A stretch of DNA of 64,000 nt from Sphingomonas lenta (GCF_002288825.1 NZ_NSLI01000004.1:556501-620500); one strand, 5' to 3'; positions 10,532 to 20,600 are shown, counted from the first letter of the stretch. Program-made: numbers and translations. The notes: generated from the letters alone by a model not told the origin.

Positions 10532-10966
10532 ATGACGGGACGCTTTTGGAAGAAGCCGCTGGCGGCCGCGGTGCTGGCGGCGACCGTGTTTACCACCGCC
10601 GCGCCCGCCGAGGCGCAGCGCCGCTGGCGCGGGCGGGACCGGGGCGGCGACGTCGCCGCCGGCGCGGTGATCGGCGGGCTGGTGGGTCTGGGCGTCGGTG
10701 CGGCCATCGCCGACGGCCGTCGCGGCCGCTGGGTCGGTCCGGGCTGGCGCGGGCGCGGCTGGGCGGGCCCGGGCGTCGGGTTCGGCTGGGGAGGTCCGGG
10801 TTGGGGCGGTCCGGGCTGGGTGGGGCCCGGTTGGCACGATCCGCGCTTCGTCGGACCCGGTTGGGGCGGTTGGGGTTTCCGCGGACGTTTCGGCCCGCGC
10901 TGCTTCACCAGCTGGCAGTTCGACCCCTATTGGGGAGACATGGTGCCCGTGCGCATCTGCCGTTGA
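10532..10966 (+). CDS. Secreted glycine-rich protein with glycine zipper
   Basis: About 144 residues. The N-terminus is a signal peptide (MTGRFWKK, then a hydrophobic Ala-rich core ending at AEA-Q). After the cleavage site a glycine-zipper stretch, AGAVIGGLVGLGVGAAIADG, is followed by a long Gly/Trp/Pro-rich region of WGGPG and WVGPG units. The last part contains two cysteines (PRCF and RICR). GGAGGAG lies just upstream of the ATG. It is likely periplasmic or outer-membrane-associated. It is a tandem paralogue of the next gene, with the same signal, zipper and closing Cys pattern. Confidence 0.85.
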   Translation: MTGRFWKKPLAAAVLAATVFTTAAPAEAQRRWRGRDRGGDVAAGAVIGGLVGLGVGAAIADGRRGRWVGPGWRGRGWAGPGVGFGWGGPGWGGPGWVGPGWHDPRFVGPGWGGWGFRGRFGPRCFTSWQFDPYWGDMVPVRICR

Positions 10967-11059
10967 TTAACGACCCGTTACGCCGCCGTTCAGCCCGGGC
11001 CCGGTAATAGGCCCGTCACGGTTCCTTTCGACCGCGCGTTATTGGGTGGAGGGTTTCAT

Positions 11060-11482
11060 ATGACTGGATTGGTGAAGAAGGCGGTGCTGGGCGCGACGCT
11101 GGCGGCGACGGCGCTCACCGCGGCGGCGCCGGCCGATGCGCAGCGCTGGCGGCGTCATCGCGACCGCGGCGGCGACGTCGCCACCGGCGCGATCATCGGC
11201 GGCATCGTCGGGCTGGGCGTGGGCGCGGCGATCGCGTCGGCCAACCGCGACCGCTGGGACGACCGCCGCTTCCGGCGCGGTTGGCGCGGCGGCTACGACC
11301 CGCGCTTCGGCTACGACCCACGGTTCGGTTACGACCCGCGCTTCGGCTATGATCCGCGCTTCCACGACCCGCGCTTCGGCTGGAACAACGGTTGGGGCGG
11401 CGGCTGGGGCCAGCGCTGCTATACGGTGCGCGACCGGGATCCCTGGACCGGCCGTCGCATCCGCTACCGGGTCTGCGACTAA
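11060..11482 (+). CDS. Secreted glycine-zipper protein with YDPRFG repeats
   Basis: About 140 residues with a signal peptide (MTGLVKKAVLGATLAATALT, cleavage near ADA-Q) and a zipper stretch, GAIIGGIVGLGVGAAIAS. A repeat region reads (G)YDPRF four times, then HDPRFGW, and a C-terminal domain holds two cysteines (RCYTV, YRVCD). GGAGGG precedes the ATG at 11060; an upstream start at 11042 would cost the clean signal peptide. It is paralogous to the gene 93 bases upstream and probably arose by tandem duplication. The function is unknown; glycine-zipper proteins often insert in or associate with envelopes. Confidence 0.85.
   Translation: MTGLVKKAVLGATLAATALTAAAPADAQRWRRHRDRGGDVATGAIIGGIVGLGVGAAIASANRDRWDDRRFRRGWRGGYDPRFGYDPRFGYDPRFGYDPRFHDPRFGWNNGWGGGWGQRCYTVRDRDPWTGRRIRYRVCD
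11293..11364 (+). repeat. Internal coding repeat (YDPRFG units)
   Basis: Near-identical 18-base units built on the words TACGACCCG and CGCTTCGGC recur head to tail within the glycine-zipper gene and encode YDPRFG. Synonymous differences between copies show that they have been drifting under protein-level constraint. Confidence 0.8.
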
Positions 11483-11545
11483 GCATCCGGACGGCGCGGG
11501 GGCTGAGGCTTCCCGCGCCGTTCTTTTCATGGCAGGGGCGTGGCG

Positions 11546-11836
11546 ATGACCGACACCATGCCCGACCGCCTCTCGACCGACCCGAACAGCCCCTATTTCG
11601 ACGAGGAGCTGCTCCGCCGCGGCATCGGCATCCGCTTCAAAGGCCAGGAGCGCCGTGACGTCGAGGAGTATTGCATCTCCGAGGGCTGGATCCGCGTCGC
11701 GCTCGGCAAGAAGGTCGACCGCCACGGCCGCCCGCTTACCCTCAAGCTGACCGGCCCCGTCGAGGCCTGGGTCGAGAACCCGGCTCCGACCGAGGGCGGT
11801 CCGAGCGAGGACGAGGTCGAAGCCCACCCGTCCTAA
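11546..11836 (+). CDS. DUF3297 family protein
   Basis: About 96 residues, full family length: MTDTMPDRLSTDPNSPYFDEE, then RGIGIRFKGQERRDVEEYCISEGWIRVALGKKVDRHGRPLTLKLTGPVEAW. This is the small cytoplasmic DUF3297 protein common in proteobacteria, of unknown function. I start at the ATG at 11546 because AGGGG lies about eight bases upstream and family members begin MTDT; a GTG at 11540 is also in frame. Its stop overlaps the convergent ABC-F gene's stop. Confidence 0.9.
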   Translation: MTDTMPDRLSTDPNSPYFDEELLRRGIGIRFKGQERRDVEEYCISEGWIRVALGKKVDRHGRPLTLKLTGPVEAWVENPAPTEGGPSEDEVEAHPS

Positions 11837-13701
11837 GCCGCTTCCAGCGCTTCGCTCGCCTCCATCCAGCGCGCCTCCGCCGCGTCCAGCTTCGCCTGGA
11901 CGTCGGATCGCCGCCGCATAAGCTCGCTCATGGTCAGCTTCGCGAAGCGTGGCTCGGCCCCGGCCGGGTCGAACGTCGCGCGGTCGATCGCGCTGCGCTC
12001 GGCGGTGAGCCGGGTCACCTCGGCCTCCGCGTTGCGCACCGATTGGCGGAGCTGCTTGTCCCGCTCGCGTGCTTCGGCGACGGCGCGCTTGTCTTTCTTC
12101 CGGTCCGATTTGGATCCGGGACCGCTTCCGGCCTTGCTCCCGTCACCGCGCAGCACCAGCGCGATGTAGTCGTCCAGGGACCCGTGGAACTCGCGCGCGG
12201 TGCCGTCGTCGACCAGCACCAGCCGGTCCGCCGTCAGCTCCAGCATGTGCCGGTCGTGGCTGACCAGCACCACCGCGCCGGTGTAGTCGTTCAACGCCTG
12301 CACCAGCGCCTCGCGCGCGTCGACGTCGAGATGGTTGGTCGGCTCGTCCAGGATCAGGAGGTGCGGCGCGTCGCGCGTAATGAGCGCCAGCGCCAGCCGC
12401 GCCCGCTCGCCGCCCGACAGCTTGCCGACTTTGGTCGTTGCTTTGTCGCCTGAGAAGCCGAACCGCCCGAGCTGCGCGCGCACCGCGGCGGGCGTGCTCC
12501 CGCGCATGGTGCGCGTCATGTGCTCGAGCGGCGTGTCCTCGGCATCCAGTTCCTCGACTTGGTACTGGGTGAAGTAGCCGACCTTCATCTTGCCCGAAGA
12601 CGTCATCCCGCCCTCCATCGGGGCGAGCTGCGCGGCGAGCAGGCGCGCCAGCGTCGTCTTGCCGTTGCCGTTCCGCCCTAAGAGCGCGATCCGGTCGTCG
12701 GGGTCGAGCCGCAGATTGAGGCGCTTGAGGATCGGCGTCTCGTCATACCCCACCGCCGCCATGTCGAGCGTGATCAGCGGCGGCCGGAGCTCGGACGGGT
12801 TAGGGAAGCCGAAGGACAGAGACGGGTCGTTCGCCAGCTCGGCGATAGGCTGCATCTTGGCCAGCAGCTTGAGGCGGCTCTGCGCCTGCTTGGCGGTGGA
12901 CGCACGGGCGGAGTTGCGCGCGACGTAATCCTGCAGCTTGGCGCGCTGCGCGTCCTGGTTGGCCTTGGCGGCGGCGATCTGCGCCATGCGCTCGGCGCGC
13001 TGCCGCTCGAACGCGTCGTAGCCGCCGGGGTAGAGCGTCGTCTTGCCGGCCTGGAGGTGCAAAATGTGGTCGACGACGTTGTTGAGGAAGTCGCGCTCGT
13101 GGCTGACGACGACGATCGTCGCCTTGTAGCCGCGCAGAAACTCCTCCAGCCACATCACCGCCTCGAGGTCCAGGTGGTTGGACGGCTCGTCGAGGAGCAG
13201 CAGGTCGGGTTGCGAGAAGAGAAGGGCGGCCAACGCCACGCGCATCTTCCAGCCGCCGGAGAAGCTGTCGAGCGGACGGCCCTGCATCTCCTCGTCGAAG
13301 CCCAAGCCCACCAGGATCTCCGCCGCACGCGCCGGGGCGGTATAAGCGTCGATCGCGATCAGCCGCTCATAGATGTCGCCGAGCTTGTCGGGATCCTGCT
13401 CGGTCTCGCTTTGGAGCATCAGGCTTGCGCGCTCGGCATCGGCGGCGAGCACCGTCTCGAACGGCGTCGCGGTCCCGTGCGGCGCCTCCTGCGCGATGTA
13501 GCCGATGCGCGCACCCCGCGGCATCTCGGCCGAGCCCTCGTCGGGGTCGAGCTGTCCCGCGATCACGCGCACCAGCGTCGATTTGCCCGCCCCGTTGCGC
13601 CCGATCAGCCCGACGCGCGATCCCGGCGGCAGGCTGGCGGAGGCGCGATCGAGAATGGTGCGCCCGCCGAGGCGGACGGTGACGGCGTCGAGGGTGAGCA
13701 T
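11833..13701 (-). CDS. ABC-F family ATPase (YheS/Uup type)
   Basis: About 622 residues with two nucleotide-binding domains and no membrane segments. The first has GRNGAGKS (Walker A), FSGGWKMR (signature) and LLLLDEPSNHLD (Walker B). The second has GRNGNGKTT, LSGGERAR and LLILDEPTNHLD. The linker between them is the charged helical ABC-F signature region, and a Lys-rich coiled coil closes the protein. ABC-F proteins act on the ribosome E site to relieve stalling or resist antibiotics. I start at MLTLDAVTVRLGGRTIL (ATG at 13699-13701); upstream open codons are non-homologous. Confidence 0.95.
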   Translation of the reverse strand: MLTLDAVTVRLGGRTILDRASASLPPGSRVGLIGRNGAGKSTLVRVIAGQLDPDEGSAEMPRGARIGYIAQEAPHGTATPFETVLAADAERASLMLQSETEQDPDKLGDIYERLIAIDAYTAPARAAEILVGLGFDEEMQGRPLDSFSGGWKMRVALAALLFSQPDLLLLDEPSNHLDLEAVMWLEEFLRGYKATIVVVSHERDFLNNVVDHILHLQAGKTTLYPGGYDAFERQRAERMAQIAAAKANQDAQRAKLQDYVARNSARASTAKQAQSRLKLLAKMQPIAELANDPSLSFGFPNPSELRPPLITLDMAAVGYDETPILKRLNLRLDPDDRIALLGRNGNGKTTLARLLAAQLAPMEGGMTSSGKMKVGYFTQYQVEELDAEDTPLEHMTRTMRGSTPAAVRAQLGRFGFSGDKATTKVGKLSGGERARLALALITRDAPHLLILDEPTNHLDVDAREALVQALNDYTGAVVLVSHDRHMLELTADRLVLVDDGTAREFHGSLDDYIALVLRGDGSKAGSGPGSKSDRKKDKRAVAEARERDKQLRQSVRNAEAEVTRLTAERSAIDRATFDPAGAEPRFAKLTMSELMRRRSDVQAKLDAAEARWMEASEALEAA

Positions 13702-13793
13702 GACGCGGCCCTCTAGCAGAGGCGCATTGTCCGGCCAACGCGCCGGACCATGCGCGCATGACACGCCCGCGTCGCCGCAGTAGGACCCGCCAC

Positions 13794-14486
13794 GTGTCCA
13801 CCTACTCCTTTTGCCGCGTCGCGCTCGCGCTGCCGCTCGCTCTCGCGGCGACGCCCGCGCTTGCGCAGCAGCAGGACGAGCAGCTCTGGCTGCAGGTCAA
13901 CACCAACGTGCCGGTCGCCCCGCGGGTGCGCCTGACGCTGGAGCAGATCGCGAGGCTGGGCGACCGTCCGGACGGACTGTACCAGACCGAGTTCGGCGGC
14001 ATCCTCGGCTATCGCGTGTCGCCTGCGGTCGAGCTCGGCTTCGGTTATCGCAAAGTCGGCGCACACAACGGCAACGCCGCCGCGAACGAGGACCGGCTGC
14101 GCCAGCAGGTCGTCGCGACCTTCGGCCCGGTCGCCACCCGCTTCCGCGTCGACGAGCGTTTCCACCCGCGAGGCGACGAGATCGGTTTCCGCATACGCCC
14201 GCTCGTCCGCTACAACCACAGGCTGGCGTCCAAGGGCTGGGCCGTGTTCGCCAGCCATGAGAGCTTCTACCTTCCGAACGGCACCGTCTGGGGTCAGCGG
14301 CGCGGGTTCGAGCGGATGCGGAACATCGCCGGCCTGACGCTGCCGCTAGGCAGGACGGTGAGCGCCGATATCGGCTACCTGAACCAGTACCGCTTCGCGC
14401 GCGGCGGAGCGCGGGCGCAGATGGATCACGCGCTCAACGTCCAGCTGACGGTCAACGCCGGCTCGTCGCCCGCCTTCGACGACTGA
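13794..14486 (+). CDS. DUF2490 outer-membrane beta-barrel protein
   Basis: About 230 residues. A clear signal peptide (STYSFCRVALALPLALAATPALA, broken here only by its cleavage before QQQ) is followed by EQLWLQVNTNVPVAPRVRL and many alternating amphipathic strands (LGYRVSPAVELGFGYR), typical of DUF2490 predicted barrels. I prefer the GTG at 13794 because the signal peptide then has normal length and AGGA lies upstream; an ATG at 13758 adds twelve mostly basic residues. It is divergent from the ABC-F gene. The family's function is unknown. Confidence 0.85.
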   Translation: MSTYSFCRVALALPLALAATPALAQQQDEQLWLQVNTNVPVAPRVRLTLEQIARLGDRPDGLYQTEFGGILGYRVSPAVELGFGYRKVGAHNGNAAANEDRLRQQVVATFGPVATRFRVDERFHPRGDEIGFRIRPLVRYNHRLASKGWAVFASHESFYLPNGTVWGQRRGFERMRNIAGLTLPLGRTVSADIGYLNQYRFARGGARAQMDHALNVQLTVNAGSSPAFDD

Positions 14487-14510
14487 CCGCGCCGGTCCAC
14501 CGGCGCGGCG

Positions 14511-14708
14511 TCAGGCGCGGTCGTGCCGGCCGGAGGCCGCCCTGATCGCGCCCTCCGTGTCGCCGCGCTCGACCGCGCGGTCGATGGCGGCGAGCAGGTC
14601 GTCGAACTGCGCGTCCGGATCGATCGGGAACGCCCGGCGAAAGCCGGTGCCCAGCATCTCCAGGTCCCGCGCGGTCAGCAACCCGACCGCGACGATGCGA
14701 TCCGACAT
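14511..14708 (-). CDS. Small conserved hypothetical protein
   Basis: This 65-residue soluble protein begins MSDRIVAVGLLTARDLEMLG and continues RAFPIDPDAQFDDLLAAIDRA. I have the impression of similar short proteins with this opening in sphingomonads, but know no function. The ATG has GGAAGGAG upstream (in CTTCTCCTTCC on the + strand), a strong site. It stands alone between the DUF2490 gene and a leftward secreted protein. Confidence 0.78.
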   Translation of the reverse strand: MSDRIVAVGLLTARDLEMLGTGFRRAFPIDPDAQFDDLLAAIDRAVERGDTEGAIRAASGRHDRA

Positions 14709-14814
14709 GCCTTCTCCTTCCAGTAACGCAGGCTAACGCATCCGGTCGGGAAAGGTGCCGGGCTAGTCGGACGCGGGGTAATCCTGTGATGGAAAACCGA
14801 GCGCGTTCCGGACT

Positions 14815-15495
14815 TTAACGCTCCTCGACCCAGCCGAGCGGCAAGTGGCGGGCGGCCACACGCTTGATCGCTGCGGCGTCGCCGGCGCGCAGCGGCACCA
14901 GCACGGCGCGGGCCGCCGCCTGCAGGTGGCGATCGAGCCCGGTCGGCGCCGAGCCGCGCGCGGCGGCCTCGGCGAGCGCGCGGGCCCCGGCGTCCTTGGG
15001 ATCCTGCTGCAGACGCAGCAGCGCCGCAAGCCCGGAGAATAGCGCCCGGTCGCCGCCCAGCGCCACAGCACGGTCGAGCGCCGACAGGCCGACGGGCTTG
15101 CTCGCGCCCAGCACCGCGCGGCCCATGATGCGGCCAAGTCGGTGCACCGCGCCCATGTGCCACGCGCCGAGCAGGAGGTGGCGTTCGGGATCGCGGGGAT
15201 GCGCGGAGACGAGCCGCTCCATCGCCCGGCGCGCGGCCACGGCGTCGCCGCGGCTGCCCGTCAGCTTGGCGCGATAGCCGAGCGCGGTAGCCTGCATCAG
15301 CGCCGCCTCGCGGTCGTTGGGGTTGCGGGCGAGCGCGGCGGTCGCGAGCCCGTGCGCCTGCACCACGCGCCTGAGCGCCGCCGCCTTGTCACGGTCCTGG
15401 AACGACGCATGCGTCAGCATCTCGCGCGGCGTCTCTGCGAAGGCGGGCGCCGCGGCGAGCACGAGCAGCGGCGCTGTGAAAGCTAGTATTTTCAT
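14815..15495 (-). CDS. Secreted TPR-like hypothetical protein
   Basis: This 226-residue protein has a signal peptide (MKILAFTAPLLVLAAAPAFA-E) and a helical, alanine-rich body built of helix pairs such as RNPNDREAALMQATALGYRAK and HPRDPERHLLLGAWHMGAVH, which resemble degenerate TPR repeats. It is probably periplasmic. No catalytic motif is visible. It follows the LytTR regulator at a distance of about 70 bases on the same strand and may be co-transcribed. Confidence 0.82.
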   Translation of the reverse strand: MKILAFTAPLLVLAAAPAFAETPREMLTHASFQDRDKAAALRRVVQAHGLATAALARNPNDREAALMQATALGYRAKLTGSRGDAVAARRAMERLVSAHPRDPERHLLLGAWHMGAVHRLGRIMGRAVLGASKPVGLSALDRAVALGGDRALFSGLAALLRLQQDPKDAGARALAEAAARGSAPTGLDRHLQAAARAVLVPLRAGDAAAIKRVAARHLPLGWVEER

Positions 15496-15567
15496 GCGTT
15501 TACGCGACCTCTCCGTTTGCGGGGAGGCTAGCTGGTCCGCGCGTCGATGTTTAGCCCCGAAATGGCG

Positions 15568-16368
15568 TCAATGGACGAAGCGCGCCACCACGTCGCGATA
15601 GGAGCGCGACACCTTCACCTGCGCGCCCGACCCCAGCACCAGGAAGCACTCGCCGTTGGTGTGCGGCTTCACCTGCTTGACGAGGTCGAGATTGACGATG
15701 GTCGAGCGGTGGACGCGCTGGAAACGGCGCGGGTCGAGGCGCTTCTCCAGGTCCTTCATCGTCTCGCGCAGGATCAGCGTGTTGTCGCCGGTGTAGATGC
15801 ACATGTAATCGCCGGCGGCATCGATGCGCTCGATCGTGTCGACGTCCACGCGGAAGATCTGGCCGCGATCCTTGATGTTGATGAGCTTCTCGAAGCGCCC
15901 GGCCGAGGGCTCGGCGTCGCCGGTCGCCATGCCTTCGGCCGCGTCGGGAGCGACCTCGGCGAGCACCTCCTTCAGCTTCTCCGTCTCTTCCGCGCCGCGC
16001 TTCTGCGCGATGCGGCTGCGCACGCGGTCGAGCGTGTCCGCCAGACGGGCCTCCTCCACCGGCTTCATGAGGTAATCGACGGCCTGCGCCTCGAAGGCGC
16101 GGAGCGCGTGGTCGGAATAGGCGGTGACGAAGACGAACAAGGGCGGTTCGACCTCCATCAGGCCCTGAACGACGGAGAAGCCGTCGAAGCCGGGCATCTG
16201 GATGTCCAAGAACACCAGGTCGGGCTTATGCGTCTTGATGGAACGGATCGCCTCGCGCCCGTTCTGGCATTTATCGACGATCTCGACGTCGGGGTGGCTC
16301 ATCAGGCGGAGCTCCAGCCCCTGGATCGCGAGCGGCTCGTCGTCGACTAGGATGGTACGGATGGTCAT
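15568..16368 (-). CDS. LytTR-family response regulator
   Basis: This 266-residue regulator has an N-terminal receiver domain with DD at residues 9-10, the phospho-acceptor Asp55 in LVFLDIQMPG and the conserved Lys in DYLMKPVEE. The C-terminal LytTR DNA-binding domain, from about residue 165, includes AAGDYMCIYTGDNTLI and RFQRVHRSTIVNLD. LytTR regulators bind direct repeats in promoters. The ATG at 16366-16368 overlaps the kinase stop as ATGA, so the two are translationally coupled. The frame continues open upstream through the kinase gene, but that is a shadow. Confidence 0.95.
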   Translation of the reverse strand: MTIRTILVDDEPLAIQGLELRLMSHPDVEIVDKCQNGREAIRSIKTHKPDLVFLDIQMPGFDGFSVVQGLMEVEPPLFVFVTAYSDHALRAFEAQAVDYLMKPVEEARLADTLDRVRSRIAQKRGAEETEKLKEVLAEVAPDAAEGMATGDAEPSAGRFEKLINIKDRGQIFRVDVDTIERIDAAGDYMCIYTGDNTLILRETMKDLEKRLDPRRFQRVHRSTIVNLDLVKQVKPHTNGECFLVLGSGAQVKVSRSYRDVVARFVH

Positions 16369-17510
16369 GCGGCCTCTCTGTTCACGTCCTCCAGCTGGAA
16401 CGGGATCTCGATCTCGACCGAGAAGCCGCCGGCGGGCGCGGATCGTGTCTCGAAACGGTGGTTCGGCCCGTAAGCCTGGGCCAGTCGCTCCCTGATGTTG
16501 GCGAGCCCCACTTGGGTCGACGGGGCGTGCACGGCAAGGCTCTGCCGATTGCCGCCGTCCTGCAAGCCGGGTCCGGTGTCGGATACGGCGATCCGCACCC
16601 GATCCCCGGCGAGTTGCGCGGAGACGCGGATCTCGGCACCCTCTTCCTGCGGCGTCACCGCATATTTGATCGCGTTCTCGACGAGCGGCTGAAGGAGCAG
16701 CGAGGGGAGCCGGGCGCGCTCGATGCGGGCGTCGATCTCGAACTCGGGCCGTAGCCGCTCCTCGAAGCGCATCTTCTCGATCTCGAGATAGAGCTTCAGC
16801 GTCTCCACTTCTTGGGCCACGGTGACGTGCGCGGTGGGCTCGTTCGCCAGCGTGTAGCGGAGGAACGAGGACAGGCGCGACAGCATCGCGTTGGCGCGTT
16901 CCGTCTGCTTCAGCAGCACCAGCGTCGAGATCGAGTTCAGCGTGTTGAACAGGAAGTGCGGGTTGAGTTGGTAGCGCAGCATGGCGAGCTGCGCGGAACT
17001 CGCCTGCATCTCGAGCAGGCGCAGCTCGTCGATCTGGTCCTCGACGATCAGGTAGAAGTTGATCGCGAAATAGAGCGCCGACCAGCCGGCGAGCACCACG
17101 AAGTTGAGGAACAGGTAGCCCACCACGGGCCCCAGGCTCAGCCCCGGCTCCGGCGCGTTGATGAACGAGAAGGCGAAGGCGGTCAGCGTCGCGTAGAGCA
17201 GGGTCGCGCCGAGCAGCGTCAGGATCGAGAGCAGCACGCCCCACACGCGCGGCAGGCGGCGGCAATAGCCGTACAGCGTCGAGAGCAGCAGCGTGATGCA
17301 GTAGCCGACGATGGACTCGATCACCACGGGCACGAGCACGTCGAGCTGCACGCCGTTGCCCATCGACGCCACGCCGCGCAGCAGGAGATAGCCCGTCCAG
17401 CCCGCCGCCTGGAGCGTCCAAAAGGCGCGGGCCTTGTCCTCGAAGAAGGGGCGGACGTTGAGCGCGGCGGCTCGGCTCGGCTGGGCGGTCGGGGAGAGAA
17501 GGGTCGCCAT
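16365..17510 (-). CDS. LytS-type sensor histidine kinase
   Basis: This 381-residue protein has an N-terminal membrane domain of about four helices (residues 30-155) and a His_kinase (PF06580-type) domain with the phosphorylated His185 in LRYQLNPHFLFNTLNSI. The HATPase domain shows the N box LLQPLVENAIKYA and the G box VSDTGPGL. It is an inner-membrane sensor whose partner is the downstream LytTR regulator, to which it is coupled by a 4-base overlap. No periplasmic sensory domain is apparent, so the signal is probably sensed in the membrane. Confidence 0.94.
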   Translation of the reverse strand: MATLLSPTAQPSRAAALNVRPFFEDKARAFWTLQAAGWTGYLLLRGVASMGNGVQLDVLVPVVIESIVGYCITLLLSTLYGYCRRLPRVWGVLLSILTLLGATLLYATLTAFAFSFINAPEPGLSLGPVVGYLFLNFVVLAGWSALYFAINFYLIVEDQIDELRLLEMQASSAQLAMLRYQLNPHFLFNTLNSISTLVLLKQTERANAMLSRLSSFLRYTLANEPTAHVTVAQEVETLKLYLEIEKMRFEERLRPEFEIDARIERARLPSLLLQPLVENAIKYAVTPQEEGAEIRVSAQLAGDRVRIAVSDTGPGLQDGGNRQSLAVHAPSTQVGLANIRERLAQAYGPNHRFETRSAPAGGFSVEIEIPFQLEDVNREAA

Positions 17511-17573
17511 CCTGCGGCGGGCTTATAGGCAGGCCGGCGCGCCCGCGAAAGGCTCCCGCCCCGAAACGACGAA

Positions 17574-17600
17574 GGCCGCCGCCCCGATAGGGCGACGGCC
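17574..17600 (-). terminator. Hairpin terminator after the TonB-dependent receptor
   Basis: An 11-base-pair stem with one mismatch (GGCCGCCGCCC pairing with GGGCGACGGCC) and a five-base loop lies 27 bases past the receptor's stop and before the histidine kinase. The following T-run is poor, so termination may be weak or factor-assisted. Confidence 0.6.
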
Positions 17601-17626
17601 TGGCCGTGATCGCTGGGGAAGCGCGC

Positions 17627-20600
17627 TTAGAAGGAGAAGCGCGCGCCCACGCGGATCAGGTACACCGAACGGTCGAGCTGGGGCACGGCTTCGTTAGGCG
17701 TGGTGAAGGTCGAGTAGCGGTACTGGGCGCAAGGCTGCGACGTGTTCGCCGTGGTCTGCGCCGCCGTCGGGGCGGTGCCGGTCGCGACCGGGGCCTGCAA
17801 GCACTGCACGTTCACCACCGACGCCGACTGCGGGAAGCCGAGCTGGCGCAGGCCGCCCCAATCCTTGTCGATCAGGTTGGGCAGGTTCTCGATGTCGGCG
17901 AACAGCGACACCTTGGAGTCGCCGATGCCGGTCGGCACTTCCTGCTCGACGTGGAGGTCGATGCGGGTGAAGGCGCGGCTGCGGGCGATGTTCTTGCCCG
18001 CGACGCGACCGCGATAGTCCTTCAGGCTGGTGTTCTGGATCAAGCTCTCCAGCGAGTCTCGCGTCGCCGTGCTGTCATAGCTGACGCGCGCGTCGTCGAT
18101 GCCGGTCGGCACGTACAGCAGGTGCTGCGACTGGTTCAGGATCGTGCCGAACACCGAGGAGCGCGTGTTGGTGTTGTCGCGCATCGTGAAGCTGTAGCGA
18201 CGTCCCGCGCGGGTTTCGCCGAACAGCTGAATGATGGTGCGATAGTCGCCGAAGAACGCGCGGTTGAGCCCGACGGCATACTTGAACTGCCAGGTGATCT
18301 CGTCGTTCGACGTGCCATAGGCCGGAAGGTCCGGGTCGGCGCCGAAAATCTGGTTGCCGTAGTTCGAGTTGATCGTCGACGAGCTGGCGTTCGACACGTC
18401 CTTCACGTCTTGGAGCGTGTAGCTGCCGAAGATGTTGATGCCGTTGTCGAAGTCGCGGTTCACGCGGACCACGCCGATGTGCGAACGGCCCCGCGTCGCG
18501 TTGGTGGTGAGGATGTCGTAGTTCTGGTCGCCGAACCCGGCCGCGGCCGAGGTATAGCGCGGGCGGCCGTCCGGGGTCCGCAAGCCCGTCCGGACCGCGC
18601 GCTGGTCGGTGAAGATGACCGAGTAGATGTTCTCCGTGTACAGGTAGTCCGCGCCCACGGTGAAGCCGAACAGGTCGTACTCGGCCGACAGCGTCGCCTT
18701 GAGCGAGGACGGCAGCCGGAAGTCGGGGTCGAGCGCCCCCGTGATGGTGTTGGCGAGCTGACGCGTGTCCGACTGCACGAAGTTCGCCACCGCCGCCGGG
18801 ATCTGGCCGGTGACGTTGTCGAGCGCCGCGGAGACCACGGCGGCCGGAATGCCGGCGTTGGCGAGGCCGCGGGTGATGACCACCTGGTTCGACAGCACGG
18901 TGTTCGAGAAGCTGTTCGACAGGTAGATGTCGGGCGAGCCGCCGCCGAACACGCCCACGCCGCCGCGCAGCCGGACGCCGTAGGGCGAGTTCCAGTTGAA
19001 GCTGATGCGCGGCTGGAAGTTGTCCAGGCCCTTGTAGGTCTGCGTGTTGGCGAAGCCGTAGCGCTGGAGGAAGAACGGGTTCAGCGTCGGCGTGTCGCGC
19101 ATGCCGAACAGGTCGTAGCGGACGCCGTAGGTGAAGTTGAGGTTGTCGGTGATCCGCCAGTTGTCCTCGAAGCCGAGCGTGAACTGGCCGTACTTGAAAT
19201 CCGCCGCCGCGCCGTTTGGCTGTCCGTTGACCGGCACGCGCAGCGTCAGCTGGGTCGCGCGCCGGTTCTGATAGTCGGCGAGCGAATCGAAGTAGAAATT
19301 GCCCAGCGAGTTCTGGAGGAAGTTGTTGAACGTGCGGTTCTCGTTGTACTCGCCGAGCAGCCGGACCTCGTGGTCGCCGAGCTCGATGCGCGCGAGCAGC
19401 GAGCCGCCCCACGTGTCGAAGAACAGCTCATTGGTCTGGCGGCTGATGTCCGGGCCGAAGAACACGCGCGGCGCGGTGCCGCAGCTGGTCGCCGTGTTGT
19501 TGCCGCCCGTATTGACCGAGGTCGGCTCCGTGCAGACGCCGAACTGGGCGAAGCCGCGGCCGCGCAGCGGCTCTTGGCCGCGCTCGCTTGATCGGTACAG
19601 GAAGCGCGCCTCGGTCGAGAAGTTGTCCGTCCAGTCGGAGTTGAGCTGGACGATACCCGCGCGGAGCAGCTGGCTCAGCGCATAGGCGTTCGACTCGAGG
19701 CCGTACTGCGGCGTCGCGTTCGACTGGGACGTGTTGTTTTGGCTGTCCAGCGTGTCGAACGCGTTGATGTAGCTCAGCGATAGACGCTGGCCGTCGGTGA
19801 CGTTCCAGTCGAGCCGGCCGACGATCTTCTCGTCCTTGCGGTTGTTGATGACCAGGATGTTGCCCGGATCGAAATTGTAGGTGCCGGTCGCGGTTGCGAC
19901 GATCTGGTCGATCGTGGACTGGGTCAGGCGCGGGATGTTCTGGAGCTGGGTCCCGAACGGGCGGGGATCGGTGTTGCGCTCGGCCGACACCATGAAGAAC
20001 AGCTTGTCGGGGATGATGGGCCCACGGATCGTCGCGCCGTAGGTTTCCGACAAGTAGTTCGGGACGGTGAGGCGGTCGTCCTTGGTGCGCTTGCCCTGCA
20101 GCTCGTCGCGCGACTGCGAGTAGAAGCCGGTGCCGTGGAACTCGTTGGTGCCCGACAGCAGCACCGCGTCGATCACGCCGCCCTGGAAGTTGCCCTGGCG
20201 GATGTCGTAGGGCGCGATGGAGACCGAGACCTGGCCCAGCGCGTCATAGGGCACGGGGCCGCGGCCGGTGGGGCTCGCGTCCTGGTTTAGGCCGAACGTG
20301 TCGCCCACCTGCACGCCGTTGATGGTGAAGCGGTTGAAACGCGGATTGACGCCTGCGAACGACACGGCGCCGCCGCGCTCGCCGTTGTTGGACAGGTCGA
20401 GCGACGCGAACGGGTCGCGGCGCTGGATGTCGCGGATGTCGCGGTTGACCGACGCCACGCCGCGGATGTCGGCCTGGGTCAGCACCGTCTGCGGGCCGTC
20501 GGACGACGTGCCCGCGCCCGCGATGGACGAGGCGGTGACGACGATGTCCTCGCCGACCGCGCCCGCGTCGGCGGCGCCGGTCGCCGACGCCGTCAGGTCG

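Noticed and set aside
16365-17421. Apparent in-frame fusion extending the LytTR regulator upstream through the kinase gene
   Set aside because: The upstream codons lie antiphase within the kinase gene and show no domain; the regulator has a normal start coupled by ATGA.
17606-19591. Long rightward frame opposite the TonB-dependent receptor
   Set aside because: Arg/Val/Ala-rich shadow of the receptor; the receptor strand carries signal peptide, plug and barrel features.
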